A DNA stretch of 64,000 nt, taken from assembly GCF_040219615.1 (NCBI RefSeq), contig NZ_JAVJSE010000029.1:186001-250000 (forward strand). Reading direction: 5' to 3'. Source of the DNA: Thalassobaculum_A sp040219615 (GTDB lineage: Bacteria; Pseudomonadota; Alphaproteobacteria; Thalassobaculales; Thalassobaculaceae). Under the pieces are notes generated by a model. It saw only the letters and a list, made by a program, of their open reading frames with translations. It had not been told where the DNA came from and searched no databases. Shown here in pieces: positions 8,978-17,137 of the stretch. The position numbers were made by a program, and so were the translations under genes. How positions within the stretch are numbered: the stretch's first letter is position 1; every line of letters starts with the position of its first letter.

Positions 8978-9021
8978 TACAGATTCGATCAATACCGTAG
9001 TATACATTACAGATCGGATCA
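8978..9021. promoter_or_regulatory. direct-repeat operator between the RpiR gene and the FTR1-like gene
   Basis: TACAGATTCGATCA (8978-8991) and TACAGATCGGATCA (9008-9021) match at 12 of 14 positions and start 30 bases apart, about three helical turns on the same face. They fill the 68-base gap between the two divergent starts. Inference: binding sites for the adjacent RpiR protein. Not proven, but the repeats stand out from the GC-rich surroundings. Confidence 0.55.
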
Positions 9022-9030
9022 GAGCGAGCC

Positions 9031-9786
9031 ATGGAAAGCCTGTCCTGGACGGTCGCCGCACCGGCGGTAAGCGCGGCCTTCGCCGCGTCGGTGGTGGAGG
9101 TGGTCGAGGCCTTCACCATCGTCCTCGCGGTCGCCACCTTGCGCGGCTGGCGGCCGGCGGTCGCCGGCACCGCCGCCGCCCTCGCGATCCTCGCCCTGCT
9201 GGTCCTGACCCTCGGCCCGCTGCTCGACCGGGTGCCGCTGCACGCGCTGCAGCTGGTGATCGGCGTGCTGCTTCTGCTGTTCGGCATGGGCTGGCTCCGC
9301 AAGGCGGTGCTGCGCTCGGCCGGTGTGCTGGCGCTGCACGACGAGGACGCCGCATTCGCGGCCGAGACCGCGGCGCTGTCGCGCGAGGCCGGCCGGAATC
9401 CGGCGTCGCTCGACTGGATCGCCGGGCTCGGCGCCTTCAAGGCGGTGCTGCTCGAAGGGCTCGAGGTGGTCTTCATCGTCATCGCCGTCGGCGCCGGGCG
9501 CGGCCTGCTCGCCTACGCCGCGCTGGGCGCGCTCGCCGCCTGCATCGCGGTGCTGGCGATTGGCGCGGTGCTGCATCGGCCGCTGTCGAAGGTGCCGGAA
9601 AACACCCTGAAGTTCGGGGTCGGCATCATGCTGGCGTCGTTCGGGGTGTTCTGGACCGGCGAGGGCCTGGGCATCGAATGGCCGGGCGGCGACCTGGCGC
9701 TGTTCGTGTTCGCCGCCCTGTTCCTGGTCACAGGCGCCGGGATGGCCGGCCTGCTGCGCCGCCCGGCCGGGGAGACCGCGCGATGA
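9031..9786 (+). CDS. FTR1-like / COG4280-type multi-pass membrane protein
   Basis: A 251-residue membrane protein with about seven helices. Two helices carry paired acidic residues in related settings, SVVEVVEAFTIVLA (near 20) and LLEGLEVVFIVIA (near 143). The second resembles the REGLE iron-binding helix of the FTR1 iron permeases, and the duplicated arrangement is that of the poorly studied COG4280 family. Inference: a divalent or ferric cation carrier. It overlaps the next small gene by ATGA and is divergent from an RpiR regulator, so the pair is probably a regulated two-gene operon. Confidence 0.6.
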   Translation: MESLSWTVAAPAVSAAFAASVVEVVEAFTIVLAVATLRGWRPAVAGTAAALAILALLVLTLGPLLDRVPLHALQLVIGVLLLLFGMGWLRKAVLRSAGVLALHDEDAAFAAETAALSREAGRNPASLDWIAGLGAFKAVLLEGLEVVFIVIAVGAGRGLLAYAALGALAACIAVLAIGAVLHRPLSKVPENTLKFGVGIMLASFGVFWTGEGLGIEWPGGDLALFVFAALFLVTGAGMAGLLRRPAGETAR

Positions 9787-9992
9787 GCCTGCTGAAGGAA
9801 GTCCTGGCGGAACTGCTCGGCATGTTCCTGGCCGACCTGCGGCTGTCCATCGCGGTGCTGCTGCTGGTCGGCCTGGTCGCGCTGCTGGTCGACCGCGCGG
9901 TCGTCGACCCGCTGGTCGGCGGCGGCATGCTGCTGGCAGGCTGCCTGACGATCCTGGCGACCGTGACCGCCGCCGCGGCGCGGCGACGCTGA
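9783..9992 (+). CDS. small two-helix membrane protein, partner of the FTR1-like protein
   Basis: A 69-residue protein whose ATG overlaps the stop of the preceding gene (ATGA), implying translational coupling. It has two hydrophobic helices (about 18-37 and 43-62), with a charged N-terminus and the C-terminal tail AAARRR. I do not recognise a family. Its size and coupling suggest an accessory subunit of the FTR1-like protein. It ends one base from the stop of the convergent CoA-transferase gene. Confidence 0.65.
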   Translation: MSLLKEVLAELLGMFLADLRLSIAVLLLVGLVALLVDRAVVDPLVGGGMLLAGCLTILATVTAAAARRR

Positions 9993-9993
9993 G

Positions 9994-11214
9994 CTAGCTC
10001 TCTTCGCGCGCCACGATCCCGGCGTCGTACAGCTTGCCGATCGCGCCCGACGGCAAACCCAGCACGTCGCCGAGGATGGCGTCGTTGTCGGCCCCGAGGG
10101 CGGGCGCCGCCCGCGCCGGCTCGCGCGGCTCGCCGGCGGCCGCCAGCGGCGACCCGGCGGCCAGCACCGAGCCGACGCCCGGCTGCTCGAGCATCGCGAA
10201 CAGCGGGTTGGCGGTCGAGGCGCGCGGGTCGCGGGCCAGCGCCGCGGTCACCGTCTGGTACGGGCCCCAGGAGACGCCGGCGGCGTCGAACGCGGCCGCC
10301 ACCTCGGCCAGCGGCCGGGCCCCCACCCAGGGCGCCACCAGAGCGGCGATCGCCTCGCGGTGGACGTAGCGCGCGCCCTCCTCCTTGAGATCGGTCGCCA
10401 GCCGTTCCTCCAGGCCGCGCACCGCGTCGGCGATGCCGCAGACCTTGACGAGCCCGGACCATTGCTTGGGTGTCAGCGCCACGATCATCACCCGCTCGCC
10501 GTCGGCCGTCGGGAAGTCGCGACCGAAGGCGCCGTACAGGTCGTTGCCGGAGGGCCGCCGGTCGGTACCGCCCAGCGCCGCCTCGGCCAGCATGCCGAGA
10601 TGCCCGACGGTGGCGAAGGCGACGTCAGACAGCGCCAGGCTGATGCTGCGGCCCTGCCCGGTGCGCGCCCGCTCCATCGCCGCCGACACCATGCCGAACG
10701 CCGCGGTCAGGCCGCAGGCGATGTCCCAGGCCGGCAGCACGTGGTTGGTCGGCGCGTCGCGGCCGCCGGTCCCGGTCATCGCCGGCAGGCCGACGGCGGG
10801 GTTCACCGTGTAGTCGACGGCGTTCGACCCGTCGAAATTGCCGGTGATCTCCAGTTTGATCACGTCGGCGCGGCGGGCCCGCAGTATCTCGTCCGACAGC
10901 CAGGGCATGCCGGCGAAGTTGGTGAGCAGCAGGCCGCCGCCCTCGCCCGGCGCGCCGATCAGCGCCTGCACCAGCTCGCGGCCCTCGGGCCGCCGGATGT
11001 CGACGCAGAGCGAGCGCTTGCCCTTGTTGAGCCCGGTCCAGAACAGGCTTCGCCCGGACTCCGCGCGCGGCCAGCGCCGGTAGTCCAGGCCGCCGCCCGG
11101 CGGGTCGAAGCGGATCACGTCGGCACCGGCCTGGGCCAGGGTCAGCCCGGCGAGCGGGGCGGCGACGAAGGCCGAGCCCTCGACGATCCGGAGGTGGTTG
11201 AGCGGGCCGAACAT
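9994..11214 (-). CDS. class III (CaiB/BaiF) acyl-CoA transferase
   Basis: A 406-residue cytosolic enzyme that moves CoA between a carboxylic acid and an acyl-CoA. The N-terminal Rossmann-like stretch (AGADVIRFDPPGGG) and the catalytic Asp164 in HVLPAWDIACGL, at the usual place, identify the family. The donor and acceptor acids are unknown. There is no adjacent acyl-CoA dehydrogenase or hydratase. The start is supported by length and by the family's typical GPLxxLRIVE opening. Confidence 0.88.
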   Translation of the reverse strand: MFGPLNHLRIVEGSAFVAAPLAGLTLAQAGADVIRFDPPGGGLDYRRWPRAESGRSLFWTGLNKGKRSLCVDIRRPEGRELVQALIGAPGEGGGLLLTNFAGMPWLSDEILRARRADVIKLEITGNFDGSNAVDYTVNPAVGLPAMTGTGGRDAPTNHVLPAWDIACGLTAAFGMVSAAMERARTGQGRSISLALSDVAFATVGHLGMLAEAALGGTDRRPSGNDLYGAFGRDFPTADGERVMIVALTPKQWSGLVKVCGIADAVRGLEERLATDLKEEGARYVHREAIAALVAPWVGARPLAEVAAAFDAAGVSWGPYQTVTAALARDPRASTANPLFAMLEQPGVGSVLAAGSPLAAAGEPREPARAAPALGADNDAILGDVLGLPSGAIGKLYDAGIVAREES

Positions 11215-11308
11215 GATGAGTCAACTCCGTGATGCGACAGGGCGGCAATCTTGTTCGCAACGCAAAAAAGATCAAATATGAGAGGTTGCGATTGGGTAAG
11301 ACCGCCGG

Positions 11309-11644
11309 ATGGAACGAATGAAGATTGTCGCGCCGAATTTCGCCCTCGGGGCCATCGTCAAGCACCGACTCTACGACTTCCGCGGGGTGGTGTTCGACGT
11401 CGATGCCGAGTTCGGCAACACCGAGGAATGGTACCAGGCGATCCCCGAGCACCTGCGGCCGCGCCGGGACCAGCCGTTCTACCATCTGCTCGCCGAGAAT
11501 CCGGAGAGCTATTACGTGGCCTATGTCTCGGAGCAGAACCTGGTCGAGGACGCTGCCGGCGGCCCGGTCGGCCACCCGAAGATCGCCGAGCTGTTCGACC
11601 GCCTCGAGGACGGCCGCTACGTCTTCAAGCAGCCGTCCGCCTGA
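11309..11644 (+). CDS. hspQ: heat-shock protein HspQ
   Basis: A 111-residue member of the HspQ/YccV hemimethylated-DNA-binding family, known in enterobacteria as a specificity factor for the Lon protease and a binder of oriC. Conserved landmarks are FALGAIVKHRLYDFRGVVFDVD at the N-terminus (a beta-barrel), PFYHLLAE, YVSEQNL and the C-terminal HPKIAELFD...YVFKQ. A second ATG at 11318 is an equally plausible start. The short AT-richer stretch before it (about 11240-11300) may carry a promoter, but no heat-shock -35/-10 pair was clear. Confidence 0.92.
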   Translation: MERMKIVAPNFALGAIVKHRLYDFRGVVFDVDAEFGNTEEWYQAIPEHLRPRRDQPFYHLLAENPESYYVAYVSEQNLVEDAAGGPVGHPKIAELFDRLEDGRYVFKQPSA

Positions 11645-11726
11645 TCCTCTCTCGCACTTGCGGGATGCCGGCCGGGCGGCGCAGGATATCGCTTCCTGAA
11701 CGCAACCGGACCACAGGGCGGCAGAC

Positions 11727-13034
11727 ATGGACGGAGACCCGAAAGCGGCTCTCGGCGAGGAACTCGCGCGCCGGATCACGGACGCGGTGGACTCCGCCTT
11801 CGACGAGCAGATCGCCTTCCTGCAGGAACTGGTGCGCCGCCCGTCGGTGCGTGGCCAGGAGCATCTCGCCCAGGACCTGATGTTCCAGGCGATGAACGAG
11901 CGCGGCTACGAGATGGACCGCTGGAAGGTCGATCCCAAGGACATCGAGCACCATCCCGGGTTCTCGCCGGTCGCGGTCGACTACGCGCATGCCTGGAACG
12001 TGGTCGGGACCCACCGGCCGCGCAACGAGACCGGTCGGTCGCTGGTCCTGAACGGCCATGTCGACGTGGTGCCGACCGGGCCGCTGGACATGTGGACCGA
12101 CCCGCCCTTCGCCGCCGCGATCAAGGGCGACTGGATGTACGGCCGGGGCGCCGGCGACATGAAGGCCGGCGTGGTCGCCAACCTGTTCGCCATGGATGCC
12201 TTGCGCCGGGCCGGGTTGCAGCCGGCGGCGACCGTGCACATGGAGACGGTGTGCGAGGAGGAGAGCACCGGCAACGGCGCGCTGGCCACCCTGGTGCGCG
12301 GCTACAAGGCCGACGCCGCGCTGATCAGCGAGCCGTCCGGCGGCAAGATGACCCGCGCCACCATGGGCGTGCAGTGGTTCCAGGTGAAGGTGCGCGGCCA
12401 TCCGGTGCATGTGGCGCAGGCCGGCACCGGCTCCAACGCCATCCAGGCCGCCATGGACCTGGTGCCCGCGCTGAAGGCGGTCGAGGGCAAGTGGAACGCC
12501 CGCAAGGTCGACACCAAGCACTACGACGTGCACGCCCACCCGGTGAACATGAACGTCGGCAAGATCGCCGGCGGCGACTGGGCCTCGTCGGTGCCGGCCT
12601 GGTGCACCATGGACTGCCGGATCTCGATCTTCCCCGGCTTCAAGCCCGAGGAGATGCAGCGCGACATCGAGGACGCGGTGCGCAAGGCCTCGGCCGGCCA
12701 CCCGTTCCTGTCGAACAACCCGCCCGAGGTGGTGTGGAACGGCTTCTTCACCGAGGGCTACGACCTGGAGCCGGGCAGCGACGCCGAGACCGTGCTGACC
12801 CGCTGCCACGAGCGGGTGACCGGCCGGAAGCCGGTCGACTACATCGCCACCGCCTACATCGACAGCCGGGTGTTCGTGCTCTACGCCGACATGCCCTGCA
12901 TGGTGTACGGGCCGATCTGCGAGGACGCCCACGGCTTCGACGAGCGCGTGAACATCCCGTCGATCCGCGAGGCCACCAAGGCGATCGCCCTGTTCATCGC
13001 CGACTGGTGCGGGGTCGAGAACTACGAGGGGTAG
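11727..13034 (+). CDS. M20-family deacylase (ArgE/DapE type)
   Basis: A 435-residue zinc amidohydrolase. The metal-ligand motifs are LNGHVDVVP (His, Asp), GRGAGDMKAG (bridging Asp), VCEEESTGNG (catalytic Glu and metal Glu) and a late His near VYGPICEDAHGFDE. These match the ArgE/DapE-like deacylases, which remove acyl groups from amino acids. The long form with GPICEDAHG is usual for uncharacterised ArgE-type deacylases and not for the arginine-pathway enzyme itself. No arginine or lysine genes lie nearby. A palindromic repeat separates it from the convergent receptor gene. Confidence 0.85.
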   Translation: MDGDPKAALGEELARRITDAVDSAFDEQIAFLQELVRRPSVRGQEHLAQDLMFQAMNERGYEMDRWKVDPKDIEHHPGFSPVAVDYAHAWNVVGTHRPRNETGRSLVLNGHVDVVPTGPLDMWTDPPFAAAIKGDWMYGRGAGDMKAGVVANLFAMDALRRAGLQPAATVHMETVCEEESTGNGALATLVRGYKADAALISEPSGGKMTRATMGVQWFQVKVRGHPVHVAQAGTGSNAIQAAMDLVPALKAVEGKWNARKVDTKHYDVHAHPVNMNVGKIAGGDWASSVPAWCTMDCRISIFPGFKPEEMQRDIEDAVRKASAGHPFLSNNPPEVVWNGFFTEGYDLEPGSDAETVLTRCHERVTGRKPVDYIATAYIDSRVFVLYADMPCMVYGPICEDAHGFDERVNIPSIREATKAIALFIADWCGVENYEG

Positions 13035-13053
13035 GCTGCTGCGGCGAGACGGC

Positions 13054-13173
13054 GGGTGGGTTCCGCACCCGTTCCGCCTGCGGCGTACCGGTCCGGAATG
13101 ACGGCATAGAAATCGTCATTCCGGACGGCCGTTCCGCCCCGGCACGGCCGAGCCGGAACCCACGAAGCGACGG
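13054..13173. repeat. dispersed palindromic repeat, copy 2 (between convergent genes)
   Basis: Half-units GTGGGTTCC...GGAATGACG and CGTCATTCC...GGAACCCAC lie back to back, with their CGTCATTCC ends meeting in the middle (13095-13130). It sits between two convergent stop codons, where a two-way transcription stop would be useful. Confidence 0.85.
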
Positions 13174-13191
13174 GCGCGCTTCTGCCGACCT

Positions 13192-15351
13192 TCAGAAATT
13201 CGCCCCCAGCCGCAGGACCACGGTGCGGCGCTCGCCCCAGTAGCCGGTGGTGCTGTCCGCCGAGGTCACGTAGGTCTCGTCGGTGAGGTTGCGGACGTTC
13301 AGGGTCAGGTCCCAGTTCGCGAACTCGTAGCCGACCATGGCGTCGCCGAGGGTGTAGGAATCGGCCCCTGCGGCGCCGCCGTAGCCGTGGCTGCTGCCGA
13401 CGTAGCGCACGCCGGCGCCGGCCTTGAAGCCCTCCCATTCCGGGCCCATCCAGTCGGCGCCCGGCCGCCAGGTCACCCAGCTCGAGGCGGCATGGTCGGG
13501 CACCCCGTACAGCGGCTCGCCGTCGTCGCCCTCGGTGTCCAGGAAGGCGTAGTTGGCCTCGACCTCGAAGTCGCCGAGCCTGACCTGGCCCTCGAGCTCG
13601 AAGCCGCGCGACGTCGACTCGCCGCTCTGCACCCGGAAGGTCGGGTTGTCGGGATCGCTGACCAGGATGTTGGACTTGGTGATCTCGAACACCGAGGCCG
13701 TGAACAGCGACGGCACGCCCGGGATCTCGTATTTCACGCCGGCCTCGTACTGCACGCCGCGAGTCGGATCGAAGCTGGCGCCGCCGGCGTCGGTGCCGAA
13801 GTTCTCCTGCCGGAACGATTCGTTGTAGCTGACATAGGGCGAGATGCCGTTGTCGAACCTGTACATCAGGCCGACGCTGACGGTGGCGTCGCTGTCGGTG
13901 GCGTCGACGCCGCTGTTCGGGTTGTCGGTCTCGACCTGGTCCCAGCGTGCGCCGGCGGTCAGCAGCCAGCGCTCGTAGATCCGCATCTGGTCCTGCATGT
14001 AGACGCCGGACTGCCTGAAGTTGACCGCCGGGGTGTCGGTGACGCTGATCGACGGGACGCCGGTGTAGACCGGGTTGAACGGGTCGATCCGCCCGGTGCT
14101 GGCGCCGTAGCCGGTGTCGTTGTCGGCGGTGGTGTCGTTGTAGGCGATCCCCATCAGCAGCTTGTGGACGACCGGACCGGTCCGGAAGTCGGCGGTGGTG
14201 TTGAGGTCGCCGACCAGGATCTGGGTGCTGCCGAGCTGGGTGTAGAAGGTCCGGTCGATCGTGCCGTCGGCGCCGTAGCGGGTCGGATAGTCGGCATAGG
14301 CCCACCAGGCGTGATTGTAGTGAGCGTTGCTCTCGCTGTAGCGGACCGTGCCGCCGAGGCTCCAGACGTCGGTGAGCCGGTGGTCGGCGTCGATCGTGAC
14401 GGCGGCGGACTCGGCCTCGAGCTTGTCGAAGCCCGGCTCGCCGACGAAGGTGCTCGTCGGGAGGTAGCGGCCGTTGTAGGCCGGCTCGGCGGTGCCGTAG
14501 CGCGACAGGAACTGGGTGTCGGGCGTCCCGTCCTGCTTCTGGTAGCGCCCGAGCACCGTGATGTCGGTGTCCGGGGTCGGGCGGAAGGTCAGCGACGGCG
14601 CCAGCGCCAGGGCGTCGTTGCGGCCGTGGTCGACCTGGGTCTCGCTGTCCCGCAGCAGGCCGACGAAGCGGCCCAGGACCCTGCCCTGCTCGTCGAGCCG
14701 GCCGGTCACGTCCAGCGTCGTCTGCTTGCGCTGGTTGCTGCCGTACTCGGCGGTGATCCGGCGCGAGGTCTCGTCCTGCGGGCGCTTGCTGACGGCGTTG
14801 ACCAGTCCGCCCACCGTGCTGTTGCCGTAGAGCGCGCCGGCCGGCCCCTTGAGGATCTCGACCCGGTCCAGCAGCGGCACCTCGGGCAGGGTATTGTTGT
14901 AGTACTCCGAGTTGTCGAACTGCAGGCCGTCGAGGTACTCGGCCGGGGTGTCGAAGCCGCGGATCGACGCCCAGTTGCCGCGCAGGTCGTAACCGTAGGT
15001 GCCGCCACGCACGCCGGCCGAGTACAGGTAGGTGTCCTCCAGCCGCTGCGCGCCCTTGTCGACGATCTGCTGCCGGGTCTCGATCGAGATCGAACGGGGA
15101 ATCTCGGTAATCGGGGTGTCGGTCTTGGTCGCGGTCCCGCTGCGGCTGGGGATCGTCGGACCGAGTGCGCCGCCGGTCCGCTGCGTCTTGCCCTCGACCG
15201 TCACGGGCGCCAGTTCGACGGTACCCGGCGCCGCCGACTGCGCCAGCGCCGGCTGGGCCGCCAGCACAGCCGCCACGGCCACCGTGGCACGGGCGTATCG
15301 GGCCCGTCGCGGCCCGCCGATGCCGGCGGGCCGGTATTGGTGAAAATGCAT
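13192..15351 (-). CDS. TonB-dependent siderophore receptor
   Basis: A 719-residue outer-membrane receptor. A signal peptide ends near LAAQPALAQS. Next come a TonB-box-like ELAPVTVEGK, a plug domain (about 60-200, with IRGFDTPAEYLDGLQ and the ILKGPAGALYGNSTVGGLVN signature) and a 22-strand barrel ending in a terminal Phe (LRLGANF). The plug signature is that of the siderophore subfamily. The ATG at 15351 is chosen over one four codons earlier because GAGGGG precedes it. The upstream region holds TTGCGA-type repeats that look like an iron operator. The TonB/ExbBD genes at 58.3-60.9 kb could energise it. Confidence 0.93.
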   Translation of the reverse strand: MHFHQYRPAGIGGPRRARYARATVAVAAVLAAQPALAQSAAPGTVELAPVTVEGKTQRTGGALGPTIPSRSGTATKTDTPITEIPRSISIETRQQIVDKGAQRLEDTYLYSAGVRGGTYGYDLRGNWASIRGFDTPAEYLDGLQFDNSEYYNNTLPEVPLLDRVEILKGPAGALYGNSTVGGLVNAVSKRPQDETSRRITAEYGSNQRKQTTLDVTGRLDEQGRVLGRFVGLLRDSETQVDHGRNDALALAPSLTFRPTPDTDITVLGRYQKQDGTPDTQFLSRYGTAEPAYNGRYLPTSTFVGEPGFDKLEAESAAVTIDADHRLTDVWSLGGTVRYSESNAHYNHAWWAYADYPTRYGADGTIDRTFYTQLGSTQILVGDLNTTADFRTGPVVHKLLMGIAYNDTTADNDTGYGASTGRIDPFNPVYTGVPSISVTDTPAVNFRQSGVYMQDQMRIYERWLLTAGARWDQVETDNPNSGVDATDSDATVSVGLMYRFDNGISPYVSYNESFRQENFGTDAGGASFDPTRGVQYEAGVKYEIPGVPSLFTASVFEITKSNILVSDPDNPTFRVQSGESTSRGFELEGQVRLGDFEVEANYAFLDTEGDDGEPLYGVPDHAASSWVTWRPGADWMGPEWEGFKAGAGVRYVGSSHGYGGAAGADSYTLGDAMVGYEFANWDLTLNVRNLTDETYVTSADSTTGYWGERRTVVLRLGANF

Positions 15352-15364
15352 GACGCCCCTCATA

Positions 15365-15421
15365 TTGCGAATGCCTCACATTTGCGACGATGTTTTTATT
15401 GCGAGTAATCCGCATTCGCAA
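15365..15421. promoter_or_regulatory. candidate iron-responsive operator upstream of the siderophore receptor
   Basis: The motif TTGCGA occurs at 15365-15370, 15382-15387 and 15399-15404. The last forms an inverted repeat with TCGCAA at 15416-15421 (TTGCGA-N11-TCGCAA). TGCGA/TCGCA palindromes are typical of Fur/Mur/Irr-type sites in alphaproteobacteria. The block is AT-rich compared with its surroundings and lies 14-70 bases before the receptor start. Which regulator binds cannot be decided from the window. Confidence 0.55.
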
Positions 15422-15550
15422 ATCTTTTGTTGAGCAACGACCGGTCGCTCGGCGGGCTCTCACGCCATACGGGCGTGGATCGGACCGACCTGTTTAGCTA
15501 TCGTTGAAATCCGGCGGCCCGACGCCGCCTTCCTGACCGGTAGGGGATCG

Positions 15551-16078
15551 ATGCAGGTCGACCCGCATCCGCCGCACAGCTGGTCGACCTACGATCCCCG
15601 GCGGGCGTCCGACGCGGCGGTGCGTCTCTACGACTACTGGATGTCGAAGCGACGCGGTGTCGACGACCTGCCGAGCCGGGACGACATCCGGCCGGAGGAG
15701 ATCAAGCCGCTCCTGCCCTATCTCTGGATCATGGATTTCGACCGCCCGACCCGAACCTTCCGGTACCGGCTGATCGGCACGGCGGTGGTGGAGGGTGTCG
15801 GCGAGGACTACACCGGCCGCACGCTGGCCGAATGCCAGCCCGACGAAGGTGCCTATGACACCGCCACACGGGCGTTGCTGAGGCTGGCCGACGACGCGGT
15901 CCCGCTGTGGCGGATCGGCACGCCGATGTTCCACCACCATGCCGAGGTGCTGCGGCTGGAGAACCTGATCCTCGCGCTGGCCGCCGACCGCCGCCGACCC
16001 GACCGGATCCTGGGGTTGACGCTGTTCTACGACAGCGGGGGTCGACTGTACCGGCCCGGCGTGATTCGGGCGACCTGA
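15551..16078 (+). CDS. small PAS-domain protein (PAS_5 type), paralogue 1
   Basis: A 175-residue single-domain protein. The core pattern is RLYDYWMSKRRG..DLPSRDDIRPEEIKPLLPYLWIMDFD....FRYRLIGT, followed by a second half (HAEVLRLENLILALAADRRR). This is the stand-alone PAS family widespread in Rhodospirillales, with no attached output domain. It may bind a ligand or act as an adaptor; the function is unknown. Two more members occur at 21895 and 27318. It is divergent from the receptor gene, sharing its regulatory gap. Confidence 0.75.
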   Translation: MQVDPHPPHSWSTYDPRRASDAAVRLYDYWMSKRRGVDDLPSRDDIRPEEIKPLLPYLWIMDFDRPTRTFRYRLIGTAVVEGVGEDYTGRTLAECQPDEGAYDTATRALLRLADDAVPLWRIGTPMFHHHAEVLRLENLILALAADRRRPDRILGLTLFYDSGGRLYRPGVIRAT

Positions 16079-16105
16079 CGCCCGCCTGCCGAGGCCTGCC
16101 TGCGG

Positions 16106-16423
16106 TCAGTCCCGCTCCCAGCCGCCGGCCGCGATCGCAGCGCGCAGCCGCTCGGCCGGCCAGGCCGCTTCCAGTTCGGCCGCCTTGCTCTGCACGGTCG
16201 CCTCCATCCCATCGTCCGGCACCTCGACCGGATCGGAGCGCCGCCACTCGTCGAGATAGGAGTCGGCCTGCTCGGCGCCGCCCCGCATGGCGGCGGCGTC
16301 GATCGCCGCGATGAAGCGGTTGGGCAACTCGACCTTGGCGGAATCGCGCTGCCGGCCCCGGCCCTTCTCGACCACGACCTGGGCCGGGATGTCGCGCCAG
16401 TAGGTGACGATCAGACTGGCCAT
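16106..16423 (-). CDS. 'virulence factor' family protein of a corrinoid gene cluster
   Basis: A 105-residue soluble protein beginning MASLIVTYWRDIPAQVVVEKGRGRQ, matching the small family named 'virulence factor' in domain databases. Despite the name, the family is recurrently found beside corrinoid methyltransferase genes. Conserved features are the N-terminal strand-rich YWRDIPAQV block and the W-rich centre (DSYLDEWRR). It is the last gene of a minus-strand run corrinoid protein, DUF1638, this gene (gaps of 13-26 bases). The function is unknown; context points to methyl-transfer metabolism. Confidence 0.7.
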   Translation of the reverse strand: MASLIVTYWRDIPAQVVVEKGRGRQRDSAKVELPNRFIAAIDAAAMRGGAEQADSYLDEWRRSDPVEVPDDGMEATVQSKAAELEAAWPAERLRAAIAAGGWERD

Positions 16424-16436
16424 GACGGCCCTCCGT

Positions 16437-17111
16437 TCACAGTCCCGCAGACAGCGACGATCCTGCGGCCTCGGCGACGAAGTCGCCCAGTTCGCCGTAG
16501 CCGACCAGCCGGTACTCGAAGGCCAGCCCGAGCCGAGCGGCCGCCTTCTCTGCCCGCATCTTGAGCGAGGAGTCGGCGATCTGCGCCAGGTGCACGACCT
16601 TGGTGTAGTTGCCGAAGTAATCCGGCAGCAGTTCCGGATGCCGGTCGAGGCCGAGGCCCTTGACGATCAGGCGGTCGAAATGCCGGACCAGGTAATCGGT
16701 CAGGAAGAAGCAGCCGGGCTCGTCGTCGGCCAGCGCCTGGAAGTCGGCGGTGCCCATGAAGAACTGGTAGCAATGCGGCCCGGGTATCCGCTCGACGCCC
16801 TCGGCGGCCAGCGCGCGGTCGAGTTCGCCGCCGGTGCCGCAGTCGCCGTAGATCACGCTGATCCGGTCGTAGCTGCGGCGCGCCGAGCGGATCTTGCGCA
16901 GCACGCCCGGCGTGATCTTGTCCGGCGTGTTGTGCCAGTGCGCGGGCAGGCAGGTGATGGTCAGTTCGGCCCAGCCGGTCGCCCGCTTCAGCGCCACCAG
17001 TTCCCTGGCGAGCGCGCCGCAGGCGATATACAGGGTGGTCGGGCGGGACGGCCGCTCGCCCGCCGGAACCAGGTCGTCCAACCAGGTCGCGTCCGCTCGC
17101 AGGTCGTCCAT
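16437..17111 (-). CDS. DUF1638 protein in a corrinoid cluster
   Basis: A 224-residue protein of DUF1638. Visible conserved blocks are YIACGAL (Cys), CLPAHWHNTPDKI (two His), YGDCGTGGELD (Cys) and GPHCYQFFMG (His, Cys). Such Cys/His blocks suggest metal or cofactor handling. The start at 17111 has GGGAGGG upstream at good spacing; longer reading on the same frame overlaps the corrinoid gene and is not credible. It lies between the corrinoid protein (26 bases away) and the virulence-factor gene. DUF1638 usually accompanies corrinoid methyltransferase systems. Its reaction is not known to me. Confidence 0.75.
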   Translation of the reverse strand: MDDLRADATWLDDLVPAGERPSRPTTLYIACGALARELVALKRATGWAELTITCLPAHWHNTPDKITPGVLRKIRSARRSYDRISVIYGDCGTGGELDRALAAEGVERIPGPHCYQFFMGTADFQALADDEPGCFFLTDYLVRHFDRLIVKGLGLDRHPELLPDYFGNYTKVVHLAQIADSSLKMRAEKAAARLGLAFEYRLVGYGELGDFVAEAAGSSLSAGL

Positions 17112-17137
17112 CGCAATCGCCCTCCCGCCCGGTGGTC

